64,000 bases of DNA from Oceanospirillum linum (GCF_001995095.2 NZ_MTSD02000004.1:124001-188000); one strand, 5' to 3'. Shown: positions 44,557 to 53,438, numbered from the stretch's first letter. The notes: a model not told the origin generated them from the sequence alone. Made by a program: numbers and translations.

Positions 44557-45651
44557 ATGATCTTGGAACTACTCAATATTGATTGCCTGGGACAGCCGTT
44601 GCGGCTGGAGGCCTCTATGGCGGGTTGGCAGGTGCTTTACTGGGGCGGCCAGCCTGTTGCAGGTAAAAATGCCGACGGTAACGCAGAAGGGGATTTTAAC
44701 CTGAGTTTTCAGCTGACGGATGGCCGTACTGGTGAAACAATTCCCTGTGAGCTTCGTTTTTCACTGGGTTGGCAGCCGTTTCATTTTGATTATCAACTGA
44801 AAATTGCCGATGAGCTTCTGACCGATGGTGAGCGCACGGTAAAAGATATTGAGCGCCAGCAGCCGGTGGTTGAGCCTAAAGTACCCCGCCAGTTCAGCAT
44901 GGTAGGGCTGTTATCTCTGGGCATGAAGCTGCTGAAAAGCGCTAAGGTGATTAAGGTTGTGTTGGCGGGTGCCAGTCTGGCGGCCTATTCCTGGCTGTTT
45001 TCCCTGGAGTTTGCCCTGAGCCTGATCGCCTGTCTTGTGGTGCATGAATACGGCCATATCCGGGCGATGCAGCACTTTGGTATGAAAACCAAAGGGATCT
45101 ATCTGATTCCGTTTATGGGTGGTCTGGCCCTGGGGGATGCCAAAATCAATACCCGCTGGCAGGATGTGGTGATCTCGCTGATGGGGCCATTCTTTGGCCT
45201 GGGTATGTCGCTGCTGGCACTGATCGCCTATTGGGTCACCGGCAATATTTTCTTTGCCGGTATCGCCGCCTTTAACAGCTTGCTGAACCTGTTTAACCTG
45301 CTGCCGATTCTGCCACTGGACGGCGGCCATGTGCTGAAAAGTATCAGTTTCTCCATGAACTCCATTGCCGGGTTGCTGCTGTGTGGTGCCGGAGCGGGTC
45401 TGGGGGTTCTGATCAGTTACAGCTTTGGCCTGGCCCTGCTGGGTTTCCTGCTGCTGATTGGCACCGGTGAGATCTTTTTTGAATGGAAGCAGCGTCACCA
45501 AAGCCATCTGCTGCCGCTGGATCGTTACGGTCAGATCGTCTCTGCCATCTGGTATGTGGTGACCGTGGCGGGCTTCTGCGCGGTGATGATCTATTTGGCG
45601 GGTACCGGGGATGATCTGCTGGCGCTGCCGCTCAAAATTCTGAATTCATAG
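44557..45651 (+). CDS. M50 family (site-2 protease-like) membrane peptidase
   Basis: A 364-residue membrane zinc protease. The N-terminal 110 residues are a soluble beta-rich part (LRLEASMAGWQVLYWGGQ). The catalytic core is in a helix: VVHEYGHIRAM with the HExxH motif, and NLLPILPLDGGHVLK, the second zinc-binding motif. About six transmembrane segments. Start: ATG 44557 sits directly on the GGGG; a TTG at 44563 has better spacing and would shorten the protein by two residues. Substrate is unknown; no anti-sigma gene is adjacent. Confidence 0.85.
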   Translation: MILELLNIDCLGQPLRLEASMAGWQVLYWGGQPVAGKNADGNAEGDFNLSFQLTDGRTGETIPCELRFSLGWQPFHFDYQLKIADELLTDGERTVKDIERQQPVVEPKVPRQFSMVGLLSLGMKLLKSAKVIKVVLAGASLAAYSWLFSLEFALSLIACLVVHEYGHIRAMQHFGMKTKGIYLIPFMGGLALGDAKINTRWQDVVISLMGPFFGLGMSLLALIAYWVTGNIFFAGIAAFNSLLNLFNLLPILPLDGGHVLKSISFSMNSIAGLLLCGAGAGLGVLISYSFGLALLGFLLLIGTGEIFFEWKQRHQSHLLPLDRYGQIVSAIWYVVTVAGFCAVMIYLAGTGDDLLALPLKILNS

Positions 45652-45762
45652 ACTGTTACGGTTCCAGCTAGGGCAGTGTCGCTACTTTCTCTTCCGACAG
45701 GAAGTGACGCTGTCTGATCCATTACGTAAACTGTTTATATGACCCCGTTTTGAGTAAAACAG

Positions 45763-46770
45763 ATGGCCTACGAACCACCTTTTTCGATCTCAGCAACCAC
45801 CCTCAATCTGATCGCTTCAATCAGTGAGCAGTTAGGGCGTCTGTCTGCTTTGACTGAACAGGCACAGGCATTGCGATTACGCCGTGCAAATCAGATCCGC
45901 ACAATTCAGGGTTCATTGGCCATTGAAGGTAACACTCTTACGGTTGAACAGATAACAGCAGTGTTAGAAGGTAAGCCGGTTATAGCGCCTCAGAAAGAAG
46001 TGCAGGAAGTTAAGAATGCATTGGCAGTCTATGAGCGGTTTGAGCATTGGCTACCTGGTCGGGAAGCGGACATGCTGGAAGCCCATCGTATTCTGATGAT
46101 GGGGTTGGTCGATGGCGAGGGGAACTACCGAAGCGGCGGTGTTGGCGTGATGAGTGGCTCAGAGGTGGTGCATATGGCACCTCCGGCTAATCAGGTGCCA
46201 AGATTGATGTCAGATCTGTTTGATTGGCTTGGCCGTACGGAACATCATCCACTGATCGCCAGTGCTGTATTTCACTACGAGTTTGAATTTATTCACCCCT
46301 TTGCAGATGGTAACGGGCGTATGGGGCGCTTGTGGCAAAGTCTGATTCTGGCTCGCTGGAATCCGCTGTTTGCTAACCTGCCAATTGAGAGCCTCGTGCA
46401 TCAGCATCAGGCTGAATACTATCAGGCGATTGGCCGAAGTACTCAGCTGACGGACGGCGCTCCTTTTATTGAGTTTATGCTGCAGGTGATCGATGAAACC
46501 CTGAAAGAGCAGCTGAACCCGCAAGTTACCCCGCAAGTTACCCCGCAAGTTACCCCGCAAGTTGTACTTAATATTCTGTCGCGTTACTCAGGGCTTGATA
46601 ATTACTGCCTGAAGCCACGTTCTCGGCAGGAACTGCAGGATTTCTGCGGTTTAAAAGACAGGGAGAACTTCCGGAAAAGTGTGCTTAAACCCTTGTTAGA
46701 TGCGGGTTGGCTGTATTTGGAGATTCCTGATAAGCCAAGAAGCTCCAAGCAACGGTATTATTGCCTGTAG
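45763..46770 (+). CDS. Fic family protein with C-terminal winged helix
   Basis: A 335-residue class II Fic protein (AMPylation of a target by ATP). The core motif is HPFADGNGRMGRLWQ (residues about 178-192), complete with catalytic His. The self-inhibitory helix motif is GSLAIEGNTLT (about 49-59; S-x-x-x-E-G/N), placed N-terminal as in class II. After the Fic core comes a linker NPQVTPQVTPQVTPQVV encoded by 12-bp tandem repeats, then a winged-helix-like tail (SRQELQDFCGLKDRENFRKSVL). No partner antitoxin gene is adjacent, consistent with in-cis inhibition. Confidence 0.92.
   Translation: MAYEPPFSISATTLNLIASISEQLGRLSALTEQAQALRLRRANQIRTIQGSLAIEGNTLTVEQITAVLEGKPVIAPQKEVQEVKNALAVYERFEHWLPGREADMLEAHRILMMGLVDGEGNYRSGGVGVMSGSEVVHMAPPANQVPRLMSDLFDWLGRTEHHPLIASAVFHYEFEFIHPFADGNGRMGRLWQSLILARWNPLFANLPIESLVHQHQAEYYQAIGRSTQLTDGAPFIEFMLQVIDETLKEQLNPQVTPQVTPQVTPQVVLNILSRYSGLDNYCLKPRSRQELQDFCGLKDRENFRKSVLKPLLDAGWLYLEIPDKPRSSKQRYYCL
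46519..46563 (+). repeat. 12-bp tandem repeat (PQVT codons)
   Basis: Unit CCGCAAGTTACC repeated 3.75 times in frame (46519-46530, 46531-46542, 46543-46554, partial 46555-46563). The copies are identical, so recent slippage is likely; gain or loss keeps the frame. Confidence 0.95.
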
Positions 46771-46788
46771 TCGAGCAGGAGGATCGTT

Positions 46789-46998
46789 ATGCAGCAACCC
46801 ATCACCGGCTACCATACCGACGACGAAGGCCATTGGGTGGCTCAGCTGGCCTGCGGCCATAATCAACATGTACGCCACAATCCGCCCTGGCAGGAACGTC
46901 CCTGGGTGATAACACCGGAAGGGCGCAAAGATATGTTAGGCTCACGACTTGAGTGTAAAAAATGTGATCAGGGCGCGCCTATGGATGAGCGCCCCTGA
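46789..46998 (+). CDS. DUF3565 family protein
   Basis: A 69-residue protein: QPITGYHTDDEGHWVAQLACGHNQHVRHNPPWQERPWV, ending GSRLECKKCDQGAP. The CGHxQHVRHxPP and CKKC motifs suggest a zinc ribbon. The family is small and common in proteobacteria; function unknown. AGGAGG-like ribosome binding site, 18 bp downstream of the fic stop, so co-transcription with fic is likely. Confidence 0.85.
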   Translation: MQQPITGYHTDDEGHWVAQLACGHNQHVRHNPPWQERPWVITPEGRKDMLGSRLECKKCDQGAPMDERP

Positions 46999-47057
46999 AT
47001 CTTCTTGATTTTCCAGCCCTACGGGCTCTCCATTCATATTAATAACAGGGAGTGTTT

Positions 47058-49052
47058 ATGTCTGAACATCTTCAAACGGCATCCATTCAGGAGCTGGACA
47101 GCAAACTCCAGCAAACCTTTGGTTTTCCCGCTTTTCGCGGTGGTCAGCAGCAGACCGTTGAGCAGCTGTTAGCGGGGCACTCTTCGCTGGCGATCTTTCC
47201 CACCGGTTCCGGTAAATCCCTCTGTTATCAGTTTACGGCGCTGCAGCTGCCCCATCTGACCCTGGTGGTGTCGCCGCTGCTGGCGTTGATGAAGGATCAG
47301 CTGGAATTTCTGCACAGCAAAGGCATTGCTGCGGCCAGTATTGATTCCACCCTGACTAATGAAGAGCATCAGCAGGTGGTGCAGGATGCCCGTTCCGGTC
47401 GGCTGAAAATTCTGATGGTGTCGGTGGAGCGTTTTAAGAATGAGCGCTTCCGGCAGTTTATCGAATCCGTGCCCATCTCTATGCTGGTGGTGGATGAAGC
47501 ACACTGTATCTCCGAGTGGGGGCACAATTTCCGGCCCGATTATCTGAAACTGCCGGAGTACCGCAATCAGCTGAATATTCCTTTGGTGCTGCTGTTGACC
47601 GCCACCGCCACCCGTCGGGTGAAAAAGGATATGGCGCTCAAATTCGGTATCGCACCGGAACATGTGGTGCAGACCGGCTTCTACCGCCCGAATCTGGATC
47701 TTAGTGTGCTGCCGTTGCAATCCGGCCAGCAGCCGAAAGCGGCGCTGAAGCAGGTGATCGACCAGCAGCAGGGCGATGGCATCGTCTACGTCACCCTGCA
47801 ACACACCGCCGAGGATGTGGCTACTTATCTAAGCCAGCAGGGCATCAACGCCACCGCCTATCATGCCGGACTGCCCAATGAGCAGCGGGAACAGATTCAG
47901 GCCGACTTTATGGCGGGTAAGATTCGGGTTGTGGTGGCCACCATCGCCTTTGGTATGGGCATCGACAAGTCCGATATCCGCTTTGTGGTGCACTATGATC
48001 TGCCGAAATCGATCGAGAACTACAGTCAGGAGATCGGCCGTGCCGGTCGGGACGGTCAGCCGTCAAACTGCATCACCCTGGCCAGCCTTGATGGCGTACC
48101 CGTGCTGGAAAACTTTGTTTATGGCGATACCCCATTGCGCTCCGATATTCAGCGCCTGATTCAGGCGATCGAGGAGGAGAGCTTTGTCGCCGGCAGCTCG
48201 GCCTCCCACTGGGAGGTGCAGCTTTATAGCCTTGCCAATCAGACCAATATTCGCCAGCTGCCGTTGAAAACCCTGCTGGTACAGCTGGAACTGATGGGCA
48301 TCTTAGAGCCGTTACGCAGCTATTTTGCCGAGTACAAATACAAGTTTATTGCCGATAGAGATACGATTCTGGCGAAGTTCTCCGGCGAACGTGTATCTTT
48401 TCTGCAGGCGGTGTTTGAACATACGGCATTTAAAAAGACCTGGGGTGTGCCGGACTTTGATCGTCTTTATCAGGCCTATGGTGCAGGTGCCGAGCGCCAC
48501 AGAGCCATTGCCGCTTTGGACTATCTCCACGAGCAGGGCTTGATTGAGCTGTCCGCTTCTAAGATGACCGAGGTGTTTAGGGTGGATATGACCCGCCTGA
48601 AAAACGATGACCCCGCCGCCAAGCTCCACGCCTACGTGACGGAGAAAGAGCAGAAGGAGATTGAACGGATCGGTGCACTGATCCGCTTCTTCCAGCTGGA
48701 TCGCTGCCTGACCCACAACCTGTCCCGCTATTTTGATGAGAACTCCAGCCCCAACGCCTGCGGTCACTGTTCTGTTTGTCGCGGGCAGGTGGCTCAGCTG
48801 AGCTATGTTCAGGAGCCACACTTTCCGGATCAGGGGCAACTTAAAGCCCATGTTGCCGCCTTCCTGCAGAAGTTAGAGGCAGACAGCCCGTTGGAACTGA
48901 CCGATGAGGAAAAACACACCTTAAGTGCCCGCTTCTTAGCAGGTTTAACTCAGCCTGTGTTTACCAAAATCAAAGCCCGGCAGATTAACGGTTTTGGCAG
49001 CTGTGAGCTGCTCCGGTATCGGGATATTGAAATGCTGGTTAACAACTATTAG
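47058..49052 (+). CDS. recQ: ATP-dependent DNA helicase RecQ
   Basis: A 664-residue RecQ-family 3'-5' helicase. Walker A FPTGSGKSLCYQ, VVDEAHCISEWGHNFRPDY (motif II), LTATATRRVK, and motif VI EIGRAGRDGQPS are present. The zinc-binding region CLTHNLSRYF...ACGHCSVC is preserved. The usual HRDC domain is replaced by a short C-terminal part, so this looks like one of the shorter RecQ variants. ATG 47058 (AGGGAG upstream) is preferred to GTG 47052. It overlaps the convergent hrpB by four bases. Confidence 0.93.
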   Translation: MSEHLQTASIQELDSKLQQTFGFPAFRGGQQQTVEQLLAGHSSLAIFPTGSGKSLCYQFTALQLPHLTLVVSPLLALMKDQLEFLHSKGIAAASIDSTLTNEEHQQVVQDARSGRLKILMVSVERFKNERFRQFIESVPISMLVVDEAHCISEWGHNFRPDYLKLPEYRNQLNIPLVLLLTATATRRVKKDMALKFGIAPEHVVQTGFYRPNLDLSVLPLQSGQQPKAALKQVIDQQQGDGIVYVTLQHTAEDVATYLSQQGINATAYHAGLPNEQREQIQADFMAGKIRVVVATIAFGMGIDKSDIRFVVHYDLPKSIENYSQEIGRAGRDGQPSNCITLASLDGVPVLENFVYGDTPLRSDIQRLIQAIEEESFVAGSSASHWEVQLYSLANQTNIRQLPLKTLLVQLELMGILEPLRSYFAEYKYKFIADRDTILAKFSGERVSFLQAVFEHTAFKKTWGVPDFDRLYQAYGAGAERHRAIAALDYLHEQGLIELSASKMTEVFRVDMTRLKNDDPAAKLHAYVTEKEQKEIERIGALIRFFQLDRCLTHNLSRYFDENSSPNACGHCSVCRGQVAQLSYVQEPHFPDQGQLKAHVAAFLQKLEADSPLELTDEEKHTLSARFLAGLTQPVFTKIKARQINGFGSCELLRYRDIEMLVNNY

Positions 49053-51775
49053 GTCAAGGCCCGTTTGGTTTTATGGGTGGCCTCTGCTGTTAACGGGTCT
49101 TCCGGCCAGGGATGCTTAGGGTATCGGCCTCGCATCTCTTTACGTACTTCCGGATACACCTCCCGCCAGAAGGTAGCCAGGTTCGAGGTCACCGCCAATG
49201 GCCGACCTGCCGGTGAGAGGAGGTGTATGCTCACCGGTACACCTGCGATCGCCGGGACATTTTCGGTACCGAACATCTCCTGTAGTTTGGTGCTTACGGT
49301 GGGTGGGTTCTGGTTGTAATCAATCGTTACCCAACGGCCAGAGGCGACTTGCAGTGCGGGCGGCACCAGCGTGTCCAGCGCCTGCTGTTGTGGCCAGCTG
49401 AGCAGGCTTTTCAGCATGTCACTGACCGACAGCTGCTGCCACTGGCGCTGATGATTGACGCCGCTCAGAAACGGCACCAGCCAATCTTCTGCAGAATCCA
49501 ACAGCCCCTGATCGGACAGGTCCGGCCAGGGTTCATCCTTCTGATCCGTACCGTTCAAGCGCAGAAACTCAATGCGCTGGCGCAGTCGGATATCCGCTTC
49601 CTGCCAGGGCAGGGCATCGATGCCTTGCTGCTGAAGACGCAGAATACCCGCCTGATTCAGGGCGGCCTGATCCGGTTTATCACCCAGTTTCTCATCCAGC
49701 ACCAGCTGACCCAGGCGGGTTTGTACGCTGTTAATCAGCCGATCCCCCTGCCAGTGACAAAACGGCTGCTGCACGATCTGATCGGATAAGTGAGTAGTTA
49801 CTGTTTTTTTATCCAGTATTAGCCATAGAGTTAGGGTTTCCCGGCTGTCCTGACTGAAAGAGCGGGCGTGCAGGGCGATCACAAACTCCGGTTGCTGATG
49901 GCTGTTCAGCAGCGCCTGACGGCCATTGCTCAGTTTGTAGATTCCGGCATCACCTTTGCCTTGTGCAGGGCTATTAGTGGCGTTTTGCTTTAAACCCACC
50001 TGTTTTTTACCCACCCTATCCGGATAAGCATGACACAGTCCTTCAATCATCAGATCGGTAAAGTCGGCGTTCTGCAGCTGGGCTATCAGGCTGGCGGCGG
50101 GCTTCCGGGCGGTGCTTAACAGGGGGAGTAAGTCTTCACTGTTTTTATATACAGTATTTGTGCTTGTGTCAGAACGTGGATGCTGGGTGACCAGCTGCTG
50201 GCTCTCTTTCAACAGACGAGCCGCCCCCTGTTCGATCCGTTTACACAGGGCTTTATTGGCCGGATCGCGGGACTGGATCAGCTGCTCGCAGGCGGCTAGC
50301 AGCTCGTTCTCCGGCAGGTGTGCGCCCTCCTGCAGCAGGCTGAAGATAAAGGCACTGGCCGCCAGCTGATCGGCGTTAAGGTTGTTGGCGCTCTGATTCG
50401 CCGCTTTTAACAGGCTGAGCCAGCCGCGCCCCAAGTGTGCAGACAGCACCAGTTCACGGGAGGCTTGACCGAATTCCGTCAGCTGCAGACTGCCGCCACC
50501 CTGAGCCGCTTCCACCAGTTTCAGCTGTTGCAGGCGGGTCAGGGCGCTTTGCCAGCGCGCCTTGGGTGGCGGTGTTACCCAATCAAACTCCTGGGGATCA
50601 TCCGACCCCCACTGAATCAGCTGCAGAGCCAGCTCCGACAGATCCTGCCGGTTGATCTCAGGTTCTGGCTGGGCAGACAGCGCCCCCTGCTGATCTTCAC
50701 TCCAGCAGCGGAACGCCGTACCCTCCTGAGTACGACCGGCACGACCGGCCCGCTGTTTGGCTTCGGCACGGGTGACAGATCGGGTGTGCAGACGCACCAC
50801 ACCGGCTTCTTTATCAAAACGCGCCTCACGGGCAAGGCCGGAATCGATGACTAAGGTGATGCCGTCGATGGTGAGACTGGTTTCAGCGATGGCGGTGGCG
50901 AGAATACAGCGGCGCATACCCTTTTGCGCCGGAGCGATGGCCGCCTGCTGTTCCGCCAGTTTCTGCTGGCCGTGCAGCTGGCGCAGATCAATACCGGCTT
51001 GCTGACAGGGGGCAGAGAGGGCTTCGGTCACCCGGTTGATCTCGCCGACACCGGGCAGAAAGCAGAGGATATCGCCGGCGTGTTCTCTGTCCCCAGAACC
51101 GATGATCTCCAGGCAAGTATCAATCGCCGATTGCACCCGCTCGGAGACCGGCACGCTGGTGCGGTTATAGCGGTATTCCAGCGGAAAGGTGCGACCCTCA
51201 CAGAAGAGAATCGGCACCTGTAAAGCGGCTTCCAGCGCCTCCTGAGCCAGGGTAGCCGACATCACCAGCAGCCCCGCCGGATTATCATCCCGATAGAGCA
51301 GGTTCATCTGACGGCACAGCGCCAGAATCAGATCGCTGTCTACGGTGCGCTCGTGAAACTCATCCAGAATCACCAGGCTTACGCCCTCTAAGGTGGGATC
51401 GTGCTGCAACATCCGCAGCAGCACACCGGAGGTCACCAGCTCCAGACGGGTGTTGCGGCTCACCTTATGGTCGCCCTTCACCCGATAACCGATGCGGTCA
51501 CCCACCGACTCCCCGATCAGCCCCGCCATATAAGAGGCCGCCGCCTGTGCCGCCACCCGACGGGGTGCGGTCATCACGATCTTTCCGTTCTGGAAGTCAG
51601 GGTGTTGCATCAGCGCGATAGGCAGGCGGGTGGTCTTACCGGCACCCGGCTCCGCCGACAGCAACGCCAGCTCCTGCGAGTGCAGCTGAGCGACCAGCTC
51701 CGGCACCTGCGCCAGAATCGGCAGGTCGGTTTCAGTGGATGACGGATGGTTAACGGATGAAGCAGGGGATCTCAT
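49049..51775 (-). CDS. hrpB: ATP-dependent RNA helicase HrpB
   Basis: A 908-residue DEAH-box helicase of the HrpB type. Walker A is AEPGAGKTTRLPIALM, motif II LDEFHERTVDSDL, motif III VMSATL, motif VI KQRAGRAGRTQEG; the HrpB-specific C-terminal domain ends around HPWPEDPLTAEATHKTK. It is longer than E. coli HrpB (about 810-820) through insertions in the middle. The start codon lies in sequence that is duplicated 1.3 kb upstream (52986-53138). Confidence 0.93.
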   Translation of the reverse strand: MRSPASSVNHPSSTETDLPILAQVPELVAQLHSQELALLSAEPGAGKTTRLPIALMQHPDFQNGKIVMTAPRRVAAQAAASYMAGLIGESVGDRIGYRVKGDHKVSRNTRLELVTSGVLLRMLQHDPTLEGVSLVILDEFHERTVDSDLILALCRQMNLLYRDDNPAGLLVMSATLAQEALEAALQVPILFCEGRTFPLEYRYNRTSVPVSERVQSAIDTCLEIIGSGDREHAGDILCFLPGVGEINRVTEALSAPCQQAGIDLRQLHGQQKLAEQQAAIAPAQKGMRRCILATAIAETSLTIDGITLVIDSGLAREARFDKEAGVVRLHTRSVTRAEAKQRAGRAGRTQEGTAFRCWSEDQQGALSAQPEPEINRQDLSELALQLIQWGSDDPQEFDWVTPPPKARWQSALTRLQQLKLVEAAQGGGSLQLTEFGQASRELVLSAHLGRGWLSLLKAANQSANNLNADQLAASAFIFSLLQEGAHLPENELLAACEQLIQSRDPANKALCKRIEQGAARLLKESQQLVTQHPRSDTSTNTVYKNSEDLLPLLSTARKPAASLIAQLQNADFTDLMIEGLCHAYPDRVGKKQVGLKQNATNSPAQGKGDAGIYKLSNGRQALLNSHQQPEFVIALHARSFSQDSRETLTLWLILDKKTVTTHLSDQIVQQPFCHWQGDRLINSVQTRLGQLVLDEKLGDKPDQAALNQAGILRLQQQGIDALPWQEADIRLRQRIEFLRLNGTDQKDEPWPDLSDQGLLDSAEDWLVPFLSGVNHQRQWQQLSVSDMLKSLLSWPQQQALDTLVPPALQVASGRWVTIDYNQNPPTVSTKLQEMFGTENVPAIAGVPVSIHLLSPAGRPLAVTSNLATFWREVYPEVRKEMRGRYPKHPWPEDPLTAEATHKTKRALT

Positions 51776-51832
51776 GGGTAAAGCACCGGTAGCAAAGCGT
51801 GAAAATCAGGGGGTTAAGGATAACGGGAAAGG
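51679..51832. repeat. Duplicated hrpB 5' end, original copy
   Basis: These 154 bases cover the first 33 codons of hrpB and 57 bases upstream. They match 52986-53138 with about 12 differences including one 1-bp indel, in direct orientation. The two copies bracket the 1.15-kb segment carrying the 63-aa and ADP-ribosyltransferase-like genes. Confidence 0.9.
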
Positions 51833-51911
51833 TGCTGCCAAAACAGGCATAACCTTTACCCATGCCGATGAAGTCATCTCCCGCCTGAAAAACACTGCTG
51901 CCGTGCTGTAA
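51774..51911 (+). CDS. Short ORF divergently overlapping hrpB start
   Basis: A 45-residue frame MGKAPVAKRENQGVKDNGKG... ending SRLKNTAAVL. It has AGGGG at good distance and overlaps the hrpB ATG by two bases in the opposite direction. In the duplicated copy at 53081 the frame is broken after a few residues by the 1-bp indel. The downstream half (FTHADEVISRLKNTAAVL) is plausible protein, so a small real gene is possible, but evidence is slight. Confidence 0.3.
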   Translation: MGKAPVAKRENQGVKDNGKGAAKTGITFTHADEVISRLKNTAAVL

Positions 51912-51962
51912 AGCGGGCATCATGAATACCTGATGCGTCGGTTGTGAGCTGATGGAGATGTG

Positions 51963-51996
51963 TGTGTATAGGGGTTATACTTGTCCCCTGTACACA
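51963..51996. promoter_or_regulatory. Operator-like 12-bp inverted repeat before TA-like pair
   Basis: TGTGTATAGGGG (51963-51974) matches the complement of CCCCTGTACACA (51985-51996) at 11 of 12 positions. The 10-bp centre contains TATACT (51976-51981), a good -10 element, so a bound repressor would block the promoter. The 63-aa gene starts 22 bases downstream. This is the expected layout for an autoregulated toxin-antitoxin operon. Confidence 0.55.
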
Positions 51997-52017
51997 TCAC
52001 AACATGGGTGAACTTCC

Positions 52018-52209
52018 ATGACTAATCTACGTAAAGCTATGCAAGAGCGCCGCCGCAAGCTGCATCAGGCCCGGATCAAGGGTGAACTTTCTGGTGAGCT
52101 TTCAATGCAGGCAATCACAAAGACCCTTAAGGATGCCGGTATTCTGGATCGCAATGGTGACGTGATCCACCGTTTCGCGGATACCGAGCGACAATCTGCG
52201 AAGGCCTGA
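52018..52209 (+). CDS. 63-aa protein, putative partner of the ADP-ribosyltransferase-like protein
   Basis: A basic N-terminal helix (LRKAMQERRRKLHQARIKGEL) followed by SMQAITKTLKDAGILDRNGDVIHRFAD. The second half resembles a short helical DNA- or protein-binding motif. The next gene starts 6 bp after the stop. Size, position and the palindromic operator upstream suggest an antitoxin or regulator; this is inference. I do not recognise a family. Confidence 0.6.
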   Translation: MTNLRKAMQERRRKLHQARIKGELSGELSMQAITKTLKDAGILDRNGDVIHRFADTERQSAKA

Positions 52210-52215
52210 TTCCGG

Positions 52216-52851
52216 ATGTACCTTTCACCAGGGATTGTTTTTGGGTTTCACGGATGTGACCAAAAGGTATATGACCGCGTTGTCAAAAACGGCAAGCACC
52301 TGACCGCCAGTGAAAATTCTCATGACTGGTTGGGTAGTGGTATCTATTTTTGGGAAGGCAGTTATCAGCGTGCATTGGAATGGGCCAAAGACAGTAAATC
52401 AATTAGAAACCCGGCAGTAGTAGGGGCGGTTATTAAGCTGAGTAACTGTGTGGATCTGCTTGATGCAGAATATCTTGCTCAGGCAAAAGATGCGTACCAG
52501 CTGTTAAAAGAAGAGTTTGAAGCTCTGGAAAAGCCTCTGCCTCAAAATAAAGCTGTGGTTGATGATATATCGTTTGTCCGGGAGTTGGACTGTCAGGTCA
52601 TGATGCGTATGCAGCAGATGAATAACGAGCTGATTGCAGAGGCGCTTGAAACAGACGATAAAAAAGCAATTCAAAACCACCCTGACTTTATCGACTCTGT
52701 CAGAGGGATGTTCCCGGAAGGCGAGCCGCTGTATGAAAATGCAGGCTTTCGCTCCAAAAATCACATTCAACTTTGTATCGTCAATCCTAATGCGATAATT
52801 GGCTACTTCGACCCTAAAAAGCGAAGAAACCCAAATTACAAGGCTGTTTAG
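52216..52851 (+). CDS. ADP-ribosyltransferase-fold protein, putative toxin
   Basis: A 211-residue protein whose first 60 residues look like a PARP/DUF3990-type ADP-ribosyltransferase: FGFHGCDQKV with His12 for NAD binding, then DWLGSGIYFWEGSYQRALEWAKD with Tyr44 in the G-x-G-I-Y-F motif. This is the H-Y part of the H-Y-[EDQ] catalytic triad. The third residue could not be assigned by eye; the C-terminal third (GFRSKNHIQLCIVNPNAIIGYF) has the expected Gln-containing strand. Such proteins modify proteins, nucleic acids or small molecules. A toxin role is inferred from the small upstream gene, the operator and the accessory location. Not verified by search. Confidence 0.65.
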   Translation: MYLSPGIVFGFHGCDQKVYDRVVKNGKHLTASENSHDWLGSGIYFWEGSYQRALEWAKDSKSIRNPAVVGAVIKLSNCVDLLDAEYLAQAKDAYQLLKEEFEALEKPLPQNKAVVDDISFVRELDCQVMMRMQQMNNELIAEALETDDKKAIQNHPDFIDSVRGMFPEGEPLYENAGFRSKNHIQLCIVNPNAIIGYFDPKKRRNPNYKAV

Positions 52852-52985
52852 ACAAAACCGCTCTGTTGGGCTTTCAGACGTCTGACACCCCGCTGTTTCT
52901 TTTTCTACCTTGCAAAACAACTGACCTGTCTCAAACACATTTCACTAGTGGTTCAACAACCTGGTGACCGCGGGTATCTAATCAT

Positions 52986-53138
52986 AGTGCAGCTGAGATA
53001 CCAGCTTCGGCACCTGTGCCAGAATCGGCAGATCGGTTTCAGTGGATGACGGGTGGTTAGCGGATGAAGCAGGGGATGTCATGGGTAAAACACCGGTAGC
53101 AAGCGTGAAAAACAGGGGGCTAAGGATAACGGGAAAGG
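52986..53138. repeat. Duplicated hrpB 5' end, second copy
   Basis: About 92% identical to 51679-51832. On the minus strand it encodes a 34-residue frame (53082 to 52978) beginning MTSPASSANHPSSTETDLPI and diverging at its end, then a stop. Several differences are silent, as if the copy came from a diverged functional hrpB. Confidence 0.9.
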
Positions 53139-53259
53139 GAGAGGTTGAGTAGTTTCGTCTATTTGAAGCAAGAATTTGGTCTTGCTGAACATGCTGTTCG
53201 AGTTATGGTATATTTGTGCAAAGCAACAGGGGTAAGCACTATCTGAACGAGGTGAAGCT

Positions 53260-53427
53260 ATGACTCTGGGAATTATTAGAACAGCTGCTAGAGCGATGAG
53301 GCGTAAAAAAAGCCTTGATGCCTATGATTTGCCTGAACATGTTAAGCGTCAGATTGCTCGCCGCCACTTCTCTGCTGAGGAAATTAATGAGAAGTACAAG
53401 CAATCCCGAAGGAGTCATGCCGTTTAG
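53260..53427 (+). CDS. 55-aa basic protein, unknown
   Basis: MTLGIIRTAARAMRRKKSLD... with DLPEHVKRQIARRHFSAEEINEKYKQ in the second half. GAGG lies upstream of the ATG. The next gene starts 11 bases after the stop and has its own AGGAGG, so the two are probably an operon. Strongly basic and helical. No family recognised. Confidence 0.5.
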   Translation: MTLGIIRTAARAMRRKKSLDAYDLPEHVKRQIARRHFSAEEINEKYKQSRRSHAV

Positions 53428-53438
53428 GAGGTTTTGTT

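Noticed and set aside
45763-46770. Fic as the toxin of a Fic-antitoxin pair with the following gene
   Set aside because: The inhibitory helix motif is within the same protein and DUF3565 has no antitoxin features.
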